A DNA stretch of 64,000 bases from JAEUHZ01 sp964552795 (GTDB taxonomy: Bacteria; Planctomycetota; UBA1135; GCA-002686595): the NCBI GenBank assembly GCA_964552795.1, contig CAZKIO010000021.1, positions 1-64,000 on the forward strand, written 5' to 3'. The notes beneath the pieces are model-generated. The model did no database searches and was not told the origin of the DNA. It saw only the letters and a program-made list of their open reading frames with translations. Shown here one piece after another: positions 1 through 9,683 of this stretch (position 1 is its first letter; every line of letters starts with the position of its first letter). The position numbers and the translations under genes were made by a program.

Positions 1-67
1 CGACCTGCGCGTGCGCGTCGGTGTCCGGGTCCGCGCCGGCGCGCGCGTGAACGATTCCGACCTTCAT
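1..67 (-). CDS. 5' end of a gene running off the left edge
   Basis: An ATG at 67 on the minus strand opens a frame to the window edge whose first residues are MKVGIVHARAG. A GAGGGG stretch just upstream could serve as a ribosome site. Only 22 codons are visible, so the function cannot be assigned. It would be the downstream neighbour of the HEAT-repeat gene, whose stop lies 39 bases away. Confidence 0.35.
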   Translation of the reverse strand, partial: MKVGIVHARAGADPDTDAHAQV

Positions 68-68
68 G

Positions 69-89
69 GGGCCCCTCGACGAGGGGCCC
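69..89 (-). terminator. GC-rich hairpin between two minus-strand genes
   Basis: GGGCCCCTCG and its exact reverse complement flank a single base, so about seven to eight pairs can form with a short loop. It lies just downstream of the HEAT-repeat gene stop and overlaps the leader of the next gene. There is no clear T tract, so it could equally be a leader structure. Confidence 0.4.
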
Positions 90-106
90 GCAGGCTAGGG
101 TGCGCG

Positions 107-2179
107 CTACAGGATGTCGAGGATGCCGGCGGTGCCGTCAGCCAGGCTGGGCGGCGCCGCGCGGTAGTTCACCCCGATCGAGATGCGCGCGTTCCAGGGC
201 ACGCGCTCGCGGTCGCACACCATGCCCAGCGCCACCGCCACGAACGCGCGCGCGCCGGCCGTCAGCGTGCGGTCCTCGAGCATGCGCACGAGCGGGTCCA
301 CGGCCGCGAGGTTGCCGGCGAAGCCCAGCGCCCGGGCGCAGGCCGCTTGCGACGCCAGGCTCCTCGCGGCCCGCAGCGACTCGATCAGAGCGGGCGCGAC
401 CTCCGCGTCGCCCAGCAGGACGAGCGCGATCGCCGTCTCGCGCAGCAGGTCGGACTGGAACCGCGCGCCGGCCAGGATGGCGCGCAGCGGAAGCCGCGCT
501 TCCTCGACGCCCAGCATGCCCAGCGCCGTCGCGATGTGCCCGCGCGCACGCGGGTCGCCCGTCTTCTCCAGCTTGAAGAGGAGCAGGGGCGCGGCGCCGC
601 GGTCTCCCGCCAGGCCCAGGCCCAGGGACAGCACGGCGATCTCCTCCGAGCTGGAGGCGTCGCTCAACTCGCGGCGCAACGCGCCGCGCACGGCGGTCGA
701 CCCCTCCGCTCCGCGCGCCGCGCGCCCGTGCTCGAGCACGCCCAGCGCCAGTGCGGCCCACGCGCGCTCGCGGCTGCGGCCGCGCGTCAGGCGCTCGAGC
801 AGGGCCTTCTGCGCCTCGACCTCCACCGCGGCCGGATCCTCCGCGAGGCCGCGGCGGGTCGCGACCTGCGCCGCGGAGATCATCGCGTAGAGGCGCGTCT
901 GCAGGTCCGGGCTCTGCAGCGCGCGCTGCAGCGCGGCGCGCACGCGCACGTCGGCGGCCTCGTCGTCGGCATCCCCCAGGCGGCCCAGGGCCTGCACCGC
1001 CCCGCGCGCGGTCTCCATCTCGCCGCGCGCGTCGCGCGTCACGCTCTCGATCAGCTCGCGCGTCACGGTGTCGCGCAGCGCGGGACTGCCGTCCGCCGCG
1101 AGGCGCGCCATCGCATCGGGCGCGTGGGCCCGCACGAATGCGTGTTGCTTGCGGTCGCGGAGCAGCTCCGCGAGCTGGGCGATGGCCGCCTCGCGCGTTC
1201 CCGGCCTCAGGTCCGCGCCCGCGCGCAGGCCGTTCGGCCCCCGGACCAGGATCTCGCGCGCCGCTTCGTCGGCGGACTCCGCCAGCGGCACGAGGCCCAG
1301 CGCGATCACGCAGGCCGCGGGCAGGTCCGCGGCGGCCGCGTCCCCCGCGCCGATCAGCTCGCGCTGCAGGTGGTGCGTGGCGAACACGCGCAGGTCCTCG
1401 CGCTCGGATCGCGCGGCGCACAGTCCCAGCGCGTAAGCCGCGAAGGCCCGTGTGCGCAGGGACACGCGCGATCCGCCGGTCACCTTGCGGCCGGCCGGTT
1501 CGTCGTGCAGCACGGCGGCCAGCGTCGGGATGGAGCCCTCGTCCATCAGGATGCCCAGCGCCACCGCCGCCGTTTCGGCCACCTCCTGGTCGGGATCGGC
1601 CAGGAACGGCAGCAGCTTCGCCGCGATCGCCGGCGCGTGGACGCGCGCTTCGCCGTCGCACGCCCGCGCGAGGGCGATGATCAGGCTGGAAAGCAGATCC
1701 CGCTGGCGCTCCTGCTCCAGCGCCTTCAGCATCGCCGCGATGCCGCGGTCCACTGGATCGACCGACGGCGCGCCGTCGTCGCGGGTGCGCACCCAGTTGG
1801 AATCGGCGCGACCCTTGAGATCGAAGTACGCGTGGCGGTTGTAGAACCACCAGGTCTCCCACGACGTCGGATCGGGAGCGACTTGCGCGCCGGTCGTGGG
1901 GGCAGGTCCCCGGACCCCGCCCGTGCTCCCCGGAAGCGGCTGGCCGGTCGATGCCGGCACCGGCGCAGGGCTGCTGGGGGCACTGGATCCGCCCGTCGCG
2001 GGGCCGCTCGGCGCGGGTGTCGATGGCACCGGGGCGCCCGGTCCGCTGGGGCCTGGGCCGCTCGGGACGGTGTCGCCCGGACCTCCCCAACTCCCTCCGG
2101 CAGGCGGGGGGCCGCTGCCGTGGGGCACGGCGGCAAGCGACAAGGGCAGGAGGAACAGTGCGGAGAGGTGCTTGGTCAT
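107..2179 (-). CDS. Secreted HEAT-repeat protein
   Basis: The 690-residue protein starts MTKHLSALFLLPLSLAA, a signal peptide. A Pro/Gly/Ser-rich linker follows to about residue 100, then a long alpha-helical array of HEAT/armadillo-type repeats. These read like 'VAETAAVALGILMDE', 'RGHIATALGMLG' and 'FVAVALGMVCD', with an Ala-rich helix pair about every 35-40 residues. HEAT arrays are protein-interaction scaffolds and no catalytic motif is visible. An ATG ten codons upstream would add charged residues before the signal peptide, so the start at 2179 is preferred. Downstream of a GT-C membrane protein on the same strand with a 209-base gap. The partner is unknown. Confidence 0.82.
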   Translation of the reverse strand: MTKHLSALFLLPLSLAAVPHGSGPPPAGGSWGGPGDTVPSGPGPSGPGAPVPSTPAPSGPATGGSSAPSSPAPVPASTGQPLPGSTGGVRGPAPTTGAQVAPDPTSWETWWFYNRHAYFDLKGRADSNWVRTRDDGAPSVDPVDRGIAAMLKALEQERQRDLLSSLIIALARACDGEARVHAPAIAAKLLPFLADPDQEVAETAAVALGILMDEGSIPTLAAVLHDEPAGRKVTGGSRVSLRTRAFAAYALGLCAARSEREDLRVFATHHLQRELIGAGDAAAADLPAACVIALGLVPLAESADEAAREILVRGPNGLRAGADLRPGTREAAIAQLAELLRDRKQHAFVRAHAPDAMARLAADGSPALRDTVTRELIESVTRDARGEMETARGAVQALGRLGDADDEAADVRVRAALQRALQSPDLQTRLYAMISAAQVATRRGLAEDPAAVEVEAQKALLERLTRGRSRERAWAALALGVLEHGRAARGAEGSTAVRGALRRELSDASSSEEIAVLSLGLGLAGDRGAAPLLLFKLEKTGDPRARGHIATALGMLGVEEARLPLRAILAGARFQSDLLRETAIALVLLGDAEVAPALIESLRAARSLASQAACARALGFAGNLAAVDPLVRMLEDRTLTAGARAFVAVALGMVCDRERVPWNARISIGVNYRAAPPSLADGTAGILDIL

Positions 2180-2388
2180 GTGCGAGTCTCGTCGGCGGTT
2201 CAGTTCCATGCTCACGCGGCCGGGCCTCCGGGCCACCACCGGGCGTCTGGCGCTCGCGGGTCGGGCGATTCCGCACCCGGAGGGCCGGAATCGCCCGGTT
2301 CTTGCTGGGCTTCGGCCGTCACCGGTGCGTTGCATTTCGTGTGCCCGGAGCGTCCCGGCGGGGCTGGAAACCGCCGGCGGAGGCGTCC

Positions 2389-4185
2389 TCACTCGCGGCC
2401 GACCACGCGCACCTCGACCGCGTGCACGATCGCCCGCAGCGATCCCGGACGCACGCGCAGCGGGGGACCCACGCGGTCGCCGTCGTACTCGGCGAAGAGG
2501 GTCTGCCGCCCGCGCGCCACGCGCATCTCGAGGATCTGGTAGCGGTTGTACCCGGCGCGCTCGGGGCCGCGATGGAAGACGAGCCACACCCCGCGCAACG
2601 GGCACGTGATCTCCCAGCGCACGATGGCGCGCTCGCCGTGCGCCAGCTCGAACGGCGGCAGCTCGAACCAGTACGGGGCCGCGCCGATGGTCACCTCGGC
2701 ACCGTCGTCTGTGTCGCGGACCCGCGCTCCCTCCAGCGGCACGAGGGGCGGCGTGTCGCCGGCACCGACGTAGGCGAGGCGCACGTCGGTGGAGGCCACG
2801 AAGGCCGACTCGAGGCGTCGGGCCTCGTCCGCGCGGCGCGCCGCGCCGTGGATCGCCTCGTCGAAGGCCGCGTCCATCTCCTCGCGGACGACGTCGCGCG
2901 AGAGGTGATAGAAGGGCGTGTAGCGTCCGGTGAGGTCGGGCGACTCGACGCCGACGAACTGCAGGTAGCGCGTCCACAGCACGAGGTGCGCGGCGGCGGT
3001 GACCAGCACCAGGGCCAGCACGGCGCGCGCGCGCGCGGCGCCCGCGGCGGCCAGCGCGTCGAGCCGCCAGGCGACGAGCACGGCGACCGCCGGTGCGAAT
3101 CCCAGGCCGTAGTGCTCCACGCGGCCCACGCGCAGCAGCGTGTGCACGGCCCACACGCCGACGAGCAGCGCGGCCGCGAACGACGCCAGCTCGAGCGCGG
3201 GCGTCAGCGGCGCGCCGCGCCGCGCCGCGCGCACGCCGCGCACCGCGGCGACCAGCGCCCACGCGACCGCGGCTGCGCACACGCCGAACCAGACCCACGA
3301 CAGCGCAGTCTGCGCGCGCACGTCGGCGAGATCCATCCACCGCGCGTGCGCGGCGGCGCCGAGCGGCTCGATGAAGTCCGTCGCGCCCAGGAGCTTCAGC
3401 GGCAGGACCAGGTGCGCGACCAGACGGTCCAGGGGCGATGCCGGCACGGTCTCCAGCGTCGCGCGCACGTGCAGGAACATCTCGACGTCGGACAGGCCGA
3501 TCCGCAGCCGGTGCACCAGGTAGGGGATCCACGCGAGGGATCCGGCCAGCGCGGCAGCCGTGGCGTGGCGCCAGGGCACGCGCACGCGCGCCAGCCAGGC
3601 GTACAGGAGCCAGGCCGGCGGCAGGAACCACGCCGAGGGGTAGACCTGCAGGAGCAGCGCGACGGCGAGGCCGGTCCCGGTCGCGCGCGCGAGCGACGGC
3701 CGTGCGCGGTACGCGAACCACGCGGTGTAGGCGACCATCGCGAGCGGGAACACGAGCTCCTGGGCCCACAGCCGGCGCGCGAGGAGGATCGACCACGGCG
3801 CGCAGGCCTGGGCCAGCGTGGCGAACCACGCCGCGCGCTCGCCCATGTGCCGGCGCACCAGCCGGTACAGCAGCCACAGCCCCGCGACGTTGGCCGCCAT
3901 CACGCAGCTTGTCACCAGCACGGGCGAGCGCGTGAGCAGCACGGGGATCGAGATCAGCCAGTAGTAGACCGGCGGCATGTCGATCCCGATCGACAGGCGC
4001 GTGCCGTGCAACGCGAGGCCTTCCTGCATCGAACGCCATGCGCCCACGACCGTCTCGATCTCCTCGCCGCTGAACTGGATGCGCGCGGGCCAGGCGAAGC
4101 GCGCGACGCAGGCCGCGAGCACCAGGCCCAAGAGGGCGGAGCGCGCGAGCTGCGGCAGCGAGTCCGCTCGGGCGGGCGGCTTCAT
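2389..4185 (-). CDS. GT-C type membrane glycosyltransferase (PMT/ArnT-like)
   Basis: A 598-residue polytopic membrane protein. The N-terminal part has about ten hydrophobic helices. The first extracytoplasmic loop carries an acidic GEEIE motif followed by 'DMPPVYYWL', the layout of GT39/ArnT-like enzymes that move a sugar from a polyprenyl-phosphate carrier. A soluble domain occupies roughly residues 470-598. The start MKPPARADSLPQLARS at 4185 directly precedes the first helix; upstream in-frame starts would only add low-complexity sequence. It is divergent from another GT-C-like gene at 4319, sharing a 133-base promoter region. The substrate is unknown, and the family is inferred from fold and motif rather than identity. 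Confidence 0.7.
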   Translation of the reverse strand: MKPPARADSLPQLARSALLGLVLAACVARFAWPARIQFSGEEIETVVGAWRSMQEGLALHGTRLSIGIDMPPVYYWLISIPVLLTRSPVLVTSCVMAANVAGLWLLYRLVRRHMGERAAWFATLAQACAPWSILLARRLWAQELVFPLAMVAYTAWFAYRARPSLARATGTGLAVALLLQVYPSAWFLPPAWLLYAWLARVRVPWRHATAAALAGSLAWIPYLVHRLRIGLSDVEMFLHVRATLETVPASPLDRLVAHLVLPLKLLGATDFIEPLGAAAHARWMDLADVRAQTALSWVWFGVCAAAVAWALVAAVRGVRAARRGAPLTPALELASFAAALLVGVWAVHTLLRVGRVEHYGLGFAPAVAVLVAWRLDALAAAGAARARAVLALVLVTAAAHLVLWTRYLQFVGVESPDLTGRYTPFYHLSRDVVREEMDAAFDEAIHGAARRADEARRLESAFVASTDVRLAYVGAGDTPPLVPLEGARVRDTDDGAEVTIGAAPYWFELPPFELAHGERAIVRWEITCPLRGVWLVFHRGPERAGYNRYQILEMRVARGRQTLFAEYDGDRVGPPLRVRPGSLRAIVHAVEVRVVGRE

Positions 4186-4318
4186 CGGCAGGCGGGGTCG
4201 GGGGAAGGCGTGACTGTGGCCATGCGGCGCCGCGGCGCGGAACGGTATCATCCCCGTCCGCGGCCGCGAGGTCGCGGGCGCCGCCGGCCCGATCATGCTC
4301 GCGACCACTCCAGGGACC

Positions 4319-5857
4319 ATGACCGCCGACCGTGGCGTCCGCGAGGCGCGCGGAGCATTGCGGGTCGTGCTGGCGGCCTTCGCCGCGCTGCTCGCGCTGC
4401 GCGGCGCGGTTCTCCTGGATCCGCCGTACTGGGATGCGCTGCTGGGGCTGTTCCCGCAGGCGAGCTGGCTCGCGCGCCACGGCCTCGATCCGCTGGCGCT
4501 CCTGCGCGAGCAGCCGGGCTACGTCGAAGGCGGCGCCGCGACCTACCCGTTCAGCGCCGTGCCGTACGCGATCGCGCTGCTGCAGCGCGGCGTCGAGGAC
4601 CTCGAGACGCGCCTCGCGCTGCTGCACCTCGTCAGCTTCGCCGCTGCCGCGCTGGCCTGCGGCGCCGTCTGGCGACTGGTGCGCCCGCTGGGCGACGGGC
4701 TCGCCTGGCTGGCGGCCGCGGCGTTCCTCGCGCAGCCGACCTCGCAGGCGATGGCCTGCCAGATCGGGCTCGAGATGGCGTTGACCGCCGCCTGCGCGTG
4801 GGCCGTCGTCCTCCTGGTCGAGCGCCGCTGGGCCGGAGCGTTCGCGTGCGCGCTGGCGGCGCTCTTGATCAAGCCGACCGGCGTGGTCGTCGCCGCGGTC
4901 GCCGTGACCGTGCTCGCCGCGCGGCAGATCCTGCCGCGCGCCTTCGGCGCGGCGGAACGCAGGGAACGCGGCTGGATCCTGGCGCACGCGGCGCTGCTGG
5001 GGCTGTTCGCGGCCGAGTGGATCGTGACGCAGAGACTCGGACGCATGCCGCCCGGCGCCGGGTGGTTCGGCGGCCTGACGGCCTTCGCGGGCACGCGCGT
5101 GTGGACGCTGCCGGGCTTCGCCCTGGCGCTGCTCTCCCTCGTGCTGGCGCTCCCGTTCTGGCTGCGGCGCTGCGTCGCGCGCGGCCGCGCCCCCTGGAAC
5201 GAGTTCGTCCCCGCGACGTTCCTCGCACTCTACGTCCTGCTGCTCCTGCAGTGGTCCAACCCGCTGCCGCGCTACTTCGTGGTCGCCTACCCGATGGTCG
5301 CCGCGGCCCTCGTCGGGATCCTGGCGGCGATCGTGCGCTCGCGCGGGGCCGTCGGCGCGGCCGTCGGTGCCGCGGCCTTGTCGGGGCTGCTCGGCGCGCA
5401 CGGACGCTTCCACCCGGACCGCCCGGCGCGCTACGCGGCCCCGGGCGAGAGCGCGCCGCTCGCCTCGAACGACGGCTGGCTGCTCGAACGTTCGATGCGC
5501 TACCGCGACGGACTGGCGCTGGACCGCCGCGTGGCGGCCGCGGCGGAGGCGCGCGCTGGTGTCGTGTTCGTCGCGCCCTGGCCGCTGCACCAGGCCCTGC
5601 TGGATCCCGCGCTGGGCTACGTGCGCCGGCCGGTCCCGACGGCCTGCGCCGAGGTGCCCGTGCGCTGGGCCGATCCGCCGCCGGTCGAACTCGACCGCGC
5701 CCTGCGACGCGCCGGCGGGCGGCACGTCGTGTGGATCCTCTCGCCCAACGATTTCTGCGGCGCGGCCTCGACGCCCCGGCCGGGCGACGAGGTGCTGGAG
5801 CGGTTCACCAGCGGCGCTCAGCGCGCCTTCTTCGTGCGGCGCGCCGCCTGGGAATGA
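4319..5857 (+). CDS. Polytopic membrane protein, GT-C glycosyltransferase-like
   Basis: A 512-residue protein with about ten predicted membrane helices. After the first helix comes 'LLDPPYWDALLGLFPQ', an acidic loop like those of GT-C glycosyltransferases that use polyprenyl-linked sugars. The C-terminal 130 residues are soluble. The ATG at 4319 is preceded at four bases by AGGG; an in-frame ATG at 4295 would add eight residues and cannot be excluded. The gene is divergent from the minus-strand GT-C gene and is followed after 26 bases by the GH113-like lipoprotein, suggesting a small surface-carbohydrate cluster. Acceptor and donor are unknown. Confidence 0.65.
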   Translation: MTADRGVREARGALRVVLAAFAALLALRGAVLLDPPYWDALLGLFPQASWLARHGLDPLALLREQPGYVEGGAATYPFSAVPYAIALLQRGVEDLETRLALLHLVSFAAAALACGAVWRLVRPLGDGLAWLAAAAFLAQPTSQAMACQIGLEMALTAACAWAVVLLVERRWAGAFACALAALLIKPTGVVVAAVAVTVLAARQILPRAFGAAERRERGWILAHAALLGLFAAEWIVTQRLGRMPPGAGWFGGLTAFAGTRVWTLPGFALALLSLVLALPFWLRRCVARGRAPWNEFVPATFLALYVLLLLQWSNPLPRYFVVAYPMVAAALVGILAAIVRSRGAVGAAVGAAALSGLLGAHGRFHPDRPARYAAPGESAPLASNDGWLLERSMRYRDGLALDRRVAAAAEARAGVVFVAPWPLHQALLDPALGYVRRPVPTACAEVPVRWADPPPVELDRALRRAGGRHVVWILSPNDFCGAASTPRPGDEVLERFTSGAQRAFFVRRAAWE

Positions 5858-5883
5858 GGCGCGGGCGCCGGTAGCCTCGCCGC

Positions 5884-8241
5884 GTGCGCAACCCCGTTCC
5901 CAGGACGACGACCGGCTCCCTGCTCCTCGCGCTGGGCGCGCTCGCGTTCGCCGCGTGCGACCGTCGCCAGCCGACGGAGGGCGGGGGCGCCGCGGCCCTC
6001 GCCTGGAACCTCGTCGCGGCACGGTCGGTCGAAGTGCACGTCGACGAACCGGCGGCGCGGGAGCCGCTCGCGCGCCTCGCCGCGCTCGAGCGCGCGCGCA
6101 CGGGCGCGGACGTGCGCGTCCTCGAGCGCTCCACGGGCGACCGCGCGGCGGCGCGCATCGTCGTCGGCTCGGCGCGATCTCCCGGCGCGCGCGCGCTGGC
6201 GCAGGTCGCGGGGGTCGCCGTTCGCACGGACCCGCGTCCGGGTTTCTCGGTCGGCGACGTCGCCTTCGACGGCCCGGCGGATCTGCTGTGCGCGACGTTC
6301 GAGGACCCCGATCGGCCGGGCTTGCCGCTCACGGTCTGGCTGGGCAACGACCTCGACGCGCTGCTCGCCTCGATCGAGGACCTCGCGCCGCGCGCGGAGC
6401 CGCGGCTCGACTGCCAGCGCGACGGCGAGCGCGCGCTGTCCGGGCCGCTCGGCGTCCGCGGCGGCCTGCGCCTGGCGGAGTTCGAACGCCTGGGCGTGCT
6501 GCGCATGGCGCGGCGCGGGCCGCTCGCAGCTCCGCTGCGCGTCGAGGGCTTCGTGTTCGAGGTTCCCGAGGCCCTGGACCCCGCGAGCGCGCTCTCGGCC
6601 GTCGCCGCCGCCGGTGCGGCGCGCGCGCGCGCCCTGGCCTGGGCCGCGCCCGCGGGGCCGGTGCCCGACGTCGAGGTCGCACTGCTTGCCAGCGTGGAGG
6701 ATCTCCTGCTGGCGGGCGAGCGCGGCGCGCTCGGCCGCTGCAACCGCGCGCTCCCGGCGGCCGACATGTTCGTCGCCGGCGGCGTCCACGACGGCGGGAC
6801 CGCGGCGGCCCGCGCCGTGCTGCGCGCCGCGCTGCGCCCGGCGGTCGCGCCCTGGCTCGAGGAGGCCGCCAGCATCGACGCGGCCGACACCTGGTGGGGC
6901 CGCGATCTCGACCGCTGGCTGGCGCACCTCGCGCGCGCGGGCCGCGTGTTGCGCGTCGCGGAATGCGTGGATCCGCGCTCGGATGCGCGCGTCTCCCCGC
7001 ACGTGCTGGGGCCCTCGCGTGCCGCGCTGGCGCGCTTCCTGCTGGAGCGGGAAGGCGCGGCGTTCGTGCGCGAGCTGTGGAGCGGCAGCCGCGCGCTCGT
7101 CGCGGCGCCGGAACTGGAGTCGGAGTTCGAGGCGGCGTGGCGCGCGCGCGTGGCGCCGTACCTGTCCGAGGTCGAACAGCGGGGACGCGCCCGCCGCCAG
7201 TCCCTGCTGGACGCGGGCCCGCGCGCGGGCATCGTGCTCGGCCCGGCCGGACCCGGCGAGCTGGACGGCTACGGTGCGCGCGCCGTCCACGCGAGCATCG
7301 CGGCCTGGAGCGCCCTGGGCGCGCGCGGCGTCGCCGTTCCGGCGACGTTCCTCGACGACGCACGGGGTTCCGGCCCGGGGACGGGCGCGGGGGACCGGTT
7401 CGGTCCGCGCGAGGGCGACGCGGCGCTGTTCGGCCTGGGCCTCCTCGCTCCGCACGAGCACATGGGCTTGACGCTGCACGTGCGCGTGCTGACCAGCGAT
7501 GCGGGCGGCGACACGGGCTCGTGGACGCGCGGCCACGAGGCCGAGTGGCAGGCCGTCTTCGCGTCGCTGGCGCGCGCGGTCGAGCACGCGGGCCTCGCGG
7601 CGAACTTGTGCGGCGCCGAGTGGCTCGTCCTGGGATCGGACCTGCAGGCGATCTCGGGCCCCGAGCCCTGGGCGCGTCCGGGTGCCGCCGACGAGGACGC
7701 TTGGCGTCGCGACGGTTGGCGGCGCGTGATCGGCGCGGCGCGCGGCGCCTTCCCGGGCCTGATCACGTACGCCGCGGCCGACCTGGAAGAGGCCGCGCGC
7801 GTCGCGTTCTGGAAGGATCTCGACGCGGTCGGCCTCGAGCTCCTGCCGCGGATCGAGGGACGGACGGGGATCGCGCCGGCGCAGGAGGCGCGCGCCGCGG
7901 TGACGGCCGCGCTGGCGGGGATCGCCGCGATCGCGGCCGACGCGGGACTGCCGGTGATCCTGTTCCCGGCCGGCTGCGCGCCGCGGCCGTCGGGCCTGTC
8001 CGCCACGGCGGCGGGCCGCGAGTGGACGACGTCACAACTCGCGCTCCTCTCGGAGTCCCTGCGCGACGCGCCGTGCGCATTGCAGGCGGCGTGGCTCTCG
8101 CGCGCCAGCACCGATCCGGGCGACCACGGCGTCAACGCCGCGGATCGCCTGCTGGATCCGGCCACGAACGCTGCCGCCGCGCGCGCGTTCTTCGCCGGCG
8201 CCGCGGCCTGGCCTACAGCATCGTCCCCGCGAGCAAGGTGA
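5884..8241 (+). CDS. Lipoprotein with GH113-like TIM-barrel domain, probable pseudoenzyme
   Basis: A 785-residue protein with a GTG start. Its signal peptide ends in FAAC, so it is probably lipidated at Cys25. The N-terminal two thirds match nothing I recognise. The last roughly 270 residues follow the order of GH113/GTA-like TIM barrels: 'CGAEWLVLGSDL' where the acid/base Glu sits, a Trp-Arg helix, 'GLITYAAADLEEAA' and 'VAFWKDLDAVGLELLP'. At the position of the usual nucleophile (TEVGY-type) it reads 'VILFPAGCAP', so the second Glu is missing. Catalysis is therefore doubtful and a binding role is possible. Its 3' end overlaps convergent mgtE by 29 bases. Confidence 0.65.
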   Translation: MRNPVPRTTTGSLLLALGALAFAACDRRQPTEGGGAAALAWNLVAARSVEVHVDEPAAREPLARLAALERARTGADVRVLERSTGDRAAARIVVGSARSPGARALAQVAGVAVRTDPRPGFSVGDVAFDGPADLLCATFEDPDRPGLPLTVWLGNDLDALLASIEDLAPRAEPRLDCQRDGERALSGPLGVRGGLRLAEFERLGVLRMARRGPLAAPLRVEGFVFEVPEALDPASALSAVAAAGAARARALAWAAPAGPVPDVEVALLASVEDLLLAGERGALGRCNRALPAADMFVAGGVHDGGTAAARAVLRAALRPAVAPWLEEAASIDAADTWWGRDLDRWLAHLARAGRVLRVAECVDPRSDARVSPHVLGPSRAALARFLLEREGAAFVRELWSGSRALVAAPELESEFEAAWRARVAPYLSEVEQRGRARRQSLLDAGPRAGIVLGPAGPGELDGYGARAVHASIAAWSALGARGVAVPATFLDDARGSGPGTGAGDRFGPREGDAALFGLGLLAPHEHMGLTLHVRVLTSDAGGDTGSWTRGHEAEWQAVFASLARAVEHAGLAANLCGAEWLVLGSDLQAISGPEPWARPGAADEDAWRRDGWRRVIGAARGAFPGLITYAAADLEEAARVAFWKDLDAVGLELLPRIEGRTGIAPAQEARAAVTAALAGIAAIAADAGLPVILFPAGCAPRPSGLSATAAGREWTTSQLALLSESLRDAPCALQAAWLSRASTDPGDHGVNAADRLLDPATNAAAARAFFAGAAAWPTASSPRAR

Positions 8242-9574
8242 CGGCCACGCTGAAGTAGAGCAGGAGGCCGGTGACGTCGACGAGCGTGGCGACGAGCGGC
8301 GCGGAGGCGCTGGCCGGGTCGAGACGCAGGCGCTTGAGCGCGAAGGGCAGCAACGCGCCGGCGAGCGTGCCCCACAGCGCGACGCTCATGACGCTCAGCG
8401 CGACGGTGGCGCCCAGCAGCAGGTAGTGCTCGCCGTAGAAGCCCAGCGTGGAGTCGTCCGGGTGCTGGAACCCGTGCTGCCACAGGGCGATCCTCAGGAA
8501 CCCCAGCGATCCCAGCAGCAGACCCAGCGCGAAGCCCGCGGCGAGCTCGCGCAGGAACACGCGCCACCAGTCGCGCAGCCGCAGCTCGCCCAGCGCGATC
8601 GCGCGGATCACCAGCGTGCTGGCCTGCGAACCGCAGTTGCCGCCGCTGGAGATGATCAGCGGGATGAACATGGAGAGCACGGCCGCGCGCTGGATCGCGT
8701 GCTCGAAGCGCCCCATGGCGCTGGCGGTGAACATCTCGCCGACGAACAAGAGGACCAGCCAGCCGCCGCGCTTCTTGACCATCTCCAGGAAGCCGACCTG
8801 CAGGTAGGGCGCCTCCAGCGCCGCGCTGCCGCCGATCTTCTGGATGTCCTCGGTGGCCTCCTCGCGCACGACGTCGACGATGTCATCGGCCGTTACGATG
8901 CCCTTCATGCGGCCCGCGTGGTCGACGACGGGTATCGCCAGGAGGTCGTGCTGCGCGAACAGGCGGCCGACCGCCTCCTGGTCCATCTCGTCGTGGACGG
9001 TGACGACGTCGCGCGCCATCACGTCGCGCACGCGCGCGTCGCCGCGCGCCATCATGAGCTGGCGGAACGAGACCACGCCGAGCAGGCGCGACTCCTGGTC
9101 CAGCGCGTAGGCGTAGTAGATGCTCTCGACGCGCTCGCGCGTCTGGCGCCGCAGGTAGCTGATCGCCTCGTCGACGGTCATGTCGGGGCGCAGCCGCGCG
9201 TAGCGCGGGTTCATCAGGCCGCCGGCCTCGTCCTCGGAGTACGCCATCAGCGCGTTGATCTCGCGCCGCGAGGCCTCGTCGAGCAGGCCGAACAGCAGCG
9301 GTCGCTCCTCCTCCGAGGCCTCCTGCAGCACGTCGGCCAGGTCGTCGGGCGGGAGCGCTCGCAGCCACCAGCGCTGCTCCGCGCTGGGCAGCGCGAGCAG
9401 GAGGTGCGCGCGGTCGTAGGCCGGCAACTCGAGGAAGAACTCCTCGGCGTCGGCCGAGGTCAGATGCCGGAACCCCTCGACCCGCGCCTCCAGGTCCAGG
9501 ATCGGCCACGCGTCGCGCAGGTCGAGCGCGGCGACGCGCGGCGCGGCGTCCTCGTCCGTCTCGTAGGGCGACAT
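8213..9574 (-). CDS. mgtE: Magnesium transporter MgtE
   Basis: At 453 residues this is the normal length for MgtE, a dimeric Mg2+ channel of the inner membrane gated by cytoplasmic Mg2+. The order is typical. A helical N domain (residues about 30-135) contains 'LPPDDLADVLQEASEEE'. A CBS pair follows (about 140-260), with 'AGGLMNPRYARLRPDMTV' at its start and 'GRMKGIVTADDIVDVVREE' near its end. Five membrane helices then begin near residue 285, and the family hallmark 'IISSGGNCGSQAST' is present. It converges on the upstream lipoprotein gene with a 29-base overlap of coding ends. Confidence 0.95.
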   Translation of the reverse strand: MSPYETDEDAAPRVAALDLRDAWPILDLEARVEGFRHLTSADAEEFFLELPAYDRAHLLLALPSAEQRWWLRALPPDDLADVLQEASEEERPLLFGLLDEASRREINALMAYSEDEAGGLMNPRYARLRPDMTVDEAISYLRRQTRERVESIYYAYALDQESRLLGVVSFRQLMMARGDARVRDVMARDVVTVHDEMDQEAVGRLFAQHDLLAIPVVDHAGRMKGIVTADDIVDVVREEATEDIQKIGGSAALEAPYLQVGFLEMVKKRGGWLVLLFVGEMFTASAMGRFEHAIQRAAVLSMFIPLIISSGGNCGSQASTLVIRAIALGELRLRDWWRVFLRELAAGFALGLLLGSLGFLRIALWQHGFQHPDDSTLGFYGEHYLLLGATVALSVMSVALWGTLAGALLPFALKRLRLDPASASAPLVATLVDVTGLLLYFSVAVTLLAGTML

Positions 9575-9683
9575 GGGTCGGGGTGGGTTCCGCGCGGCAT
9601 GACGCCGTGGTTCTACCCTGCGAACCGTCCGCCTCGAACCGGCGCCCGCGGGATTCCGGCGCGCGAACCCGGTCCCGCGGCGG

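Noticed and set aside
107..6022. A 1971-codon open frame spanning several genes on the minus strand
   Set aside because: Only its end (from 2179) encodes a coherent protein. The rest is Arg/Ala-rich antisense or out-of-frame sequence of two better-supported genes.
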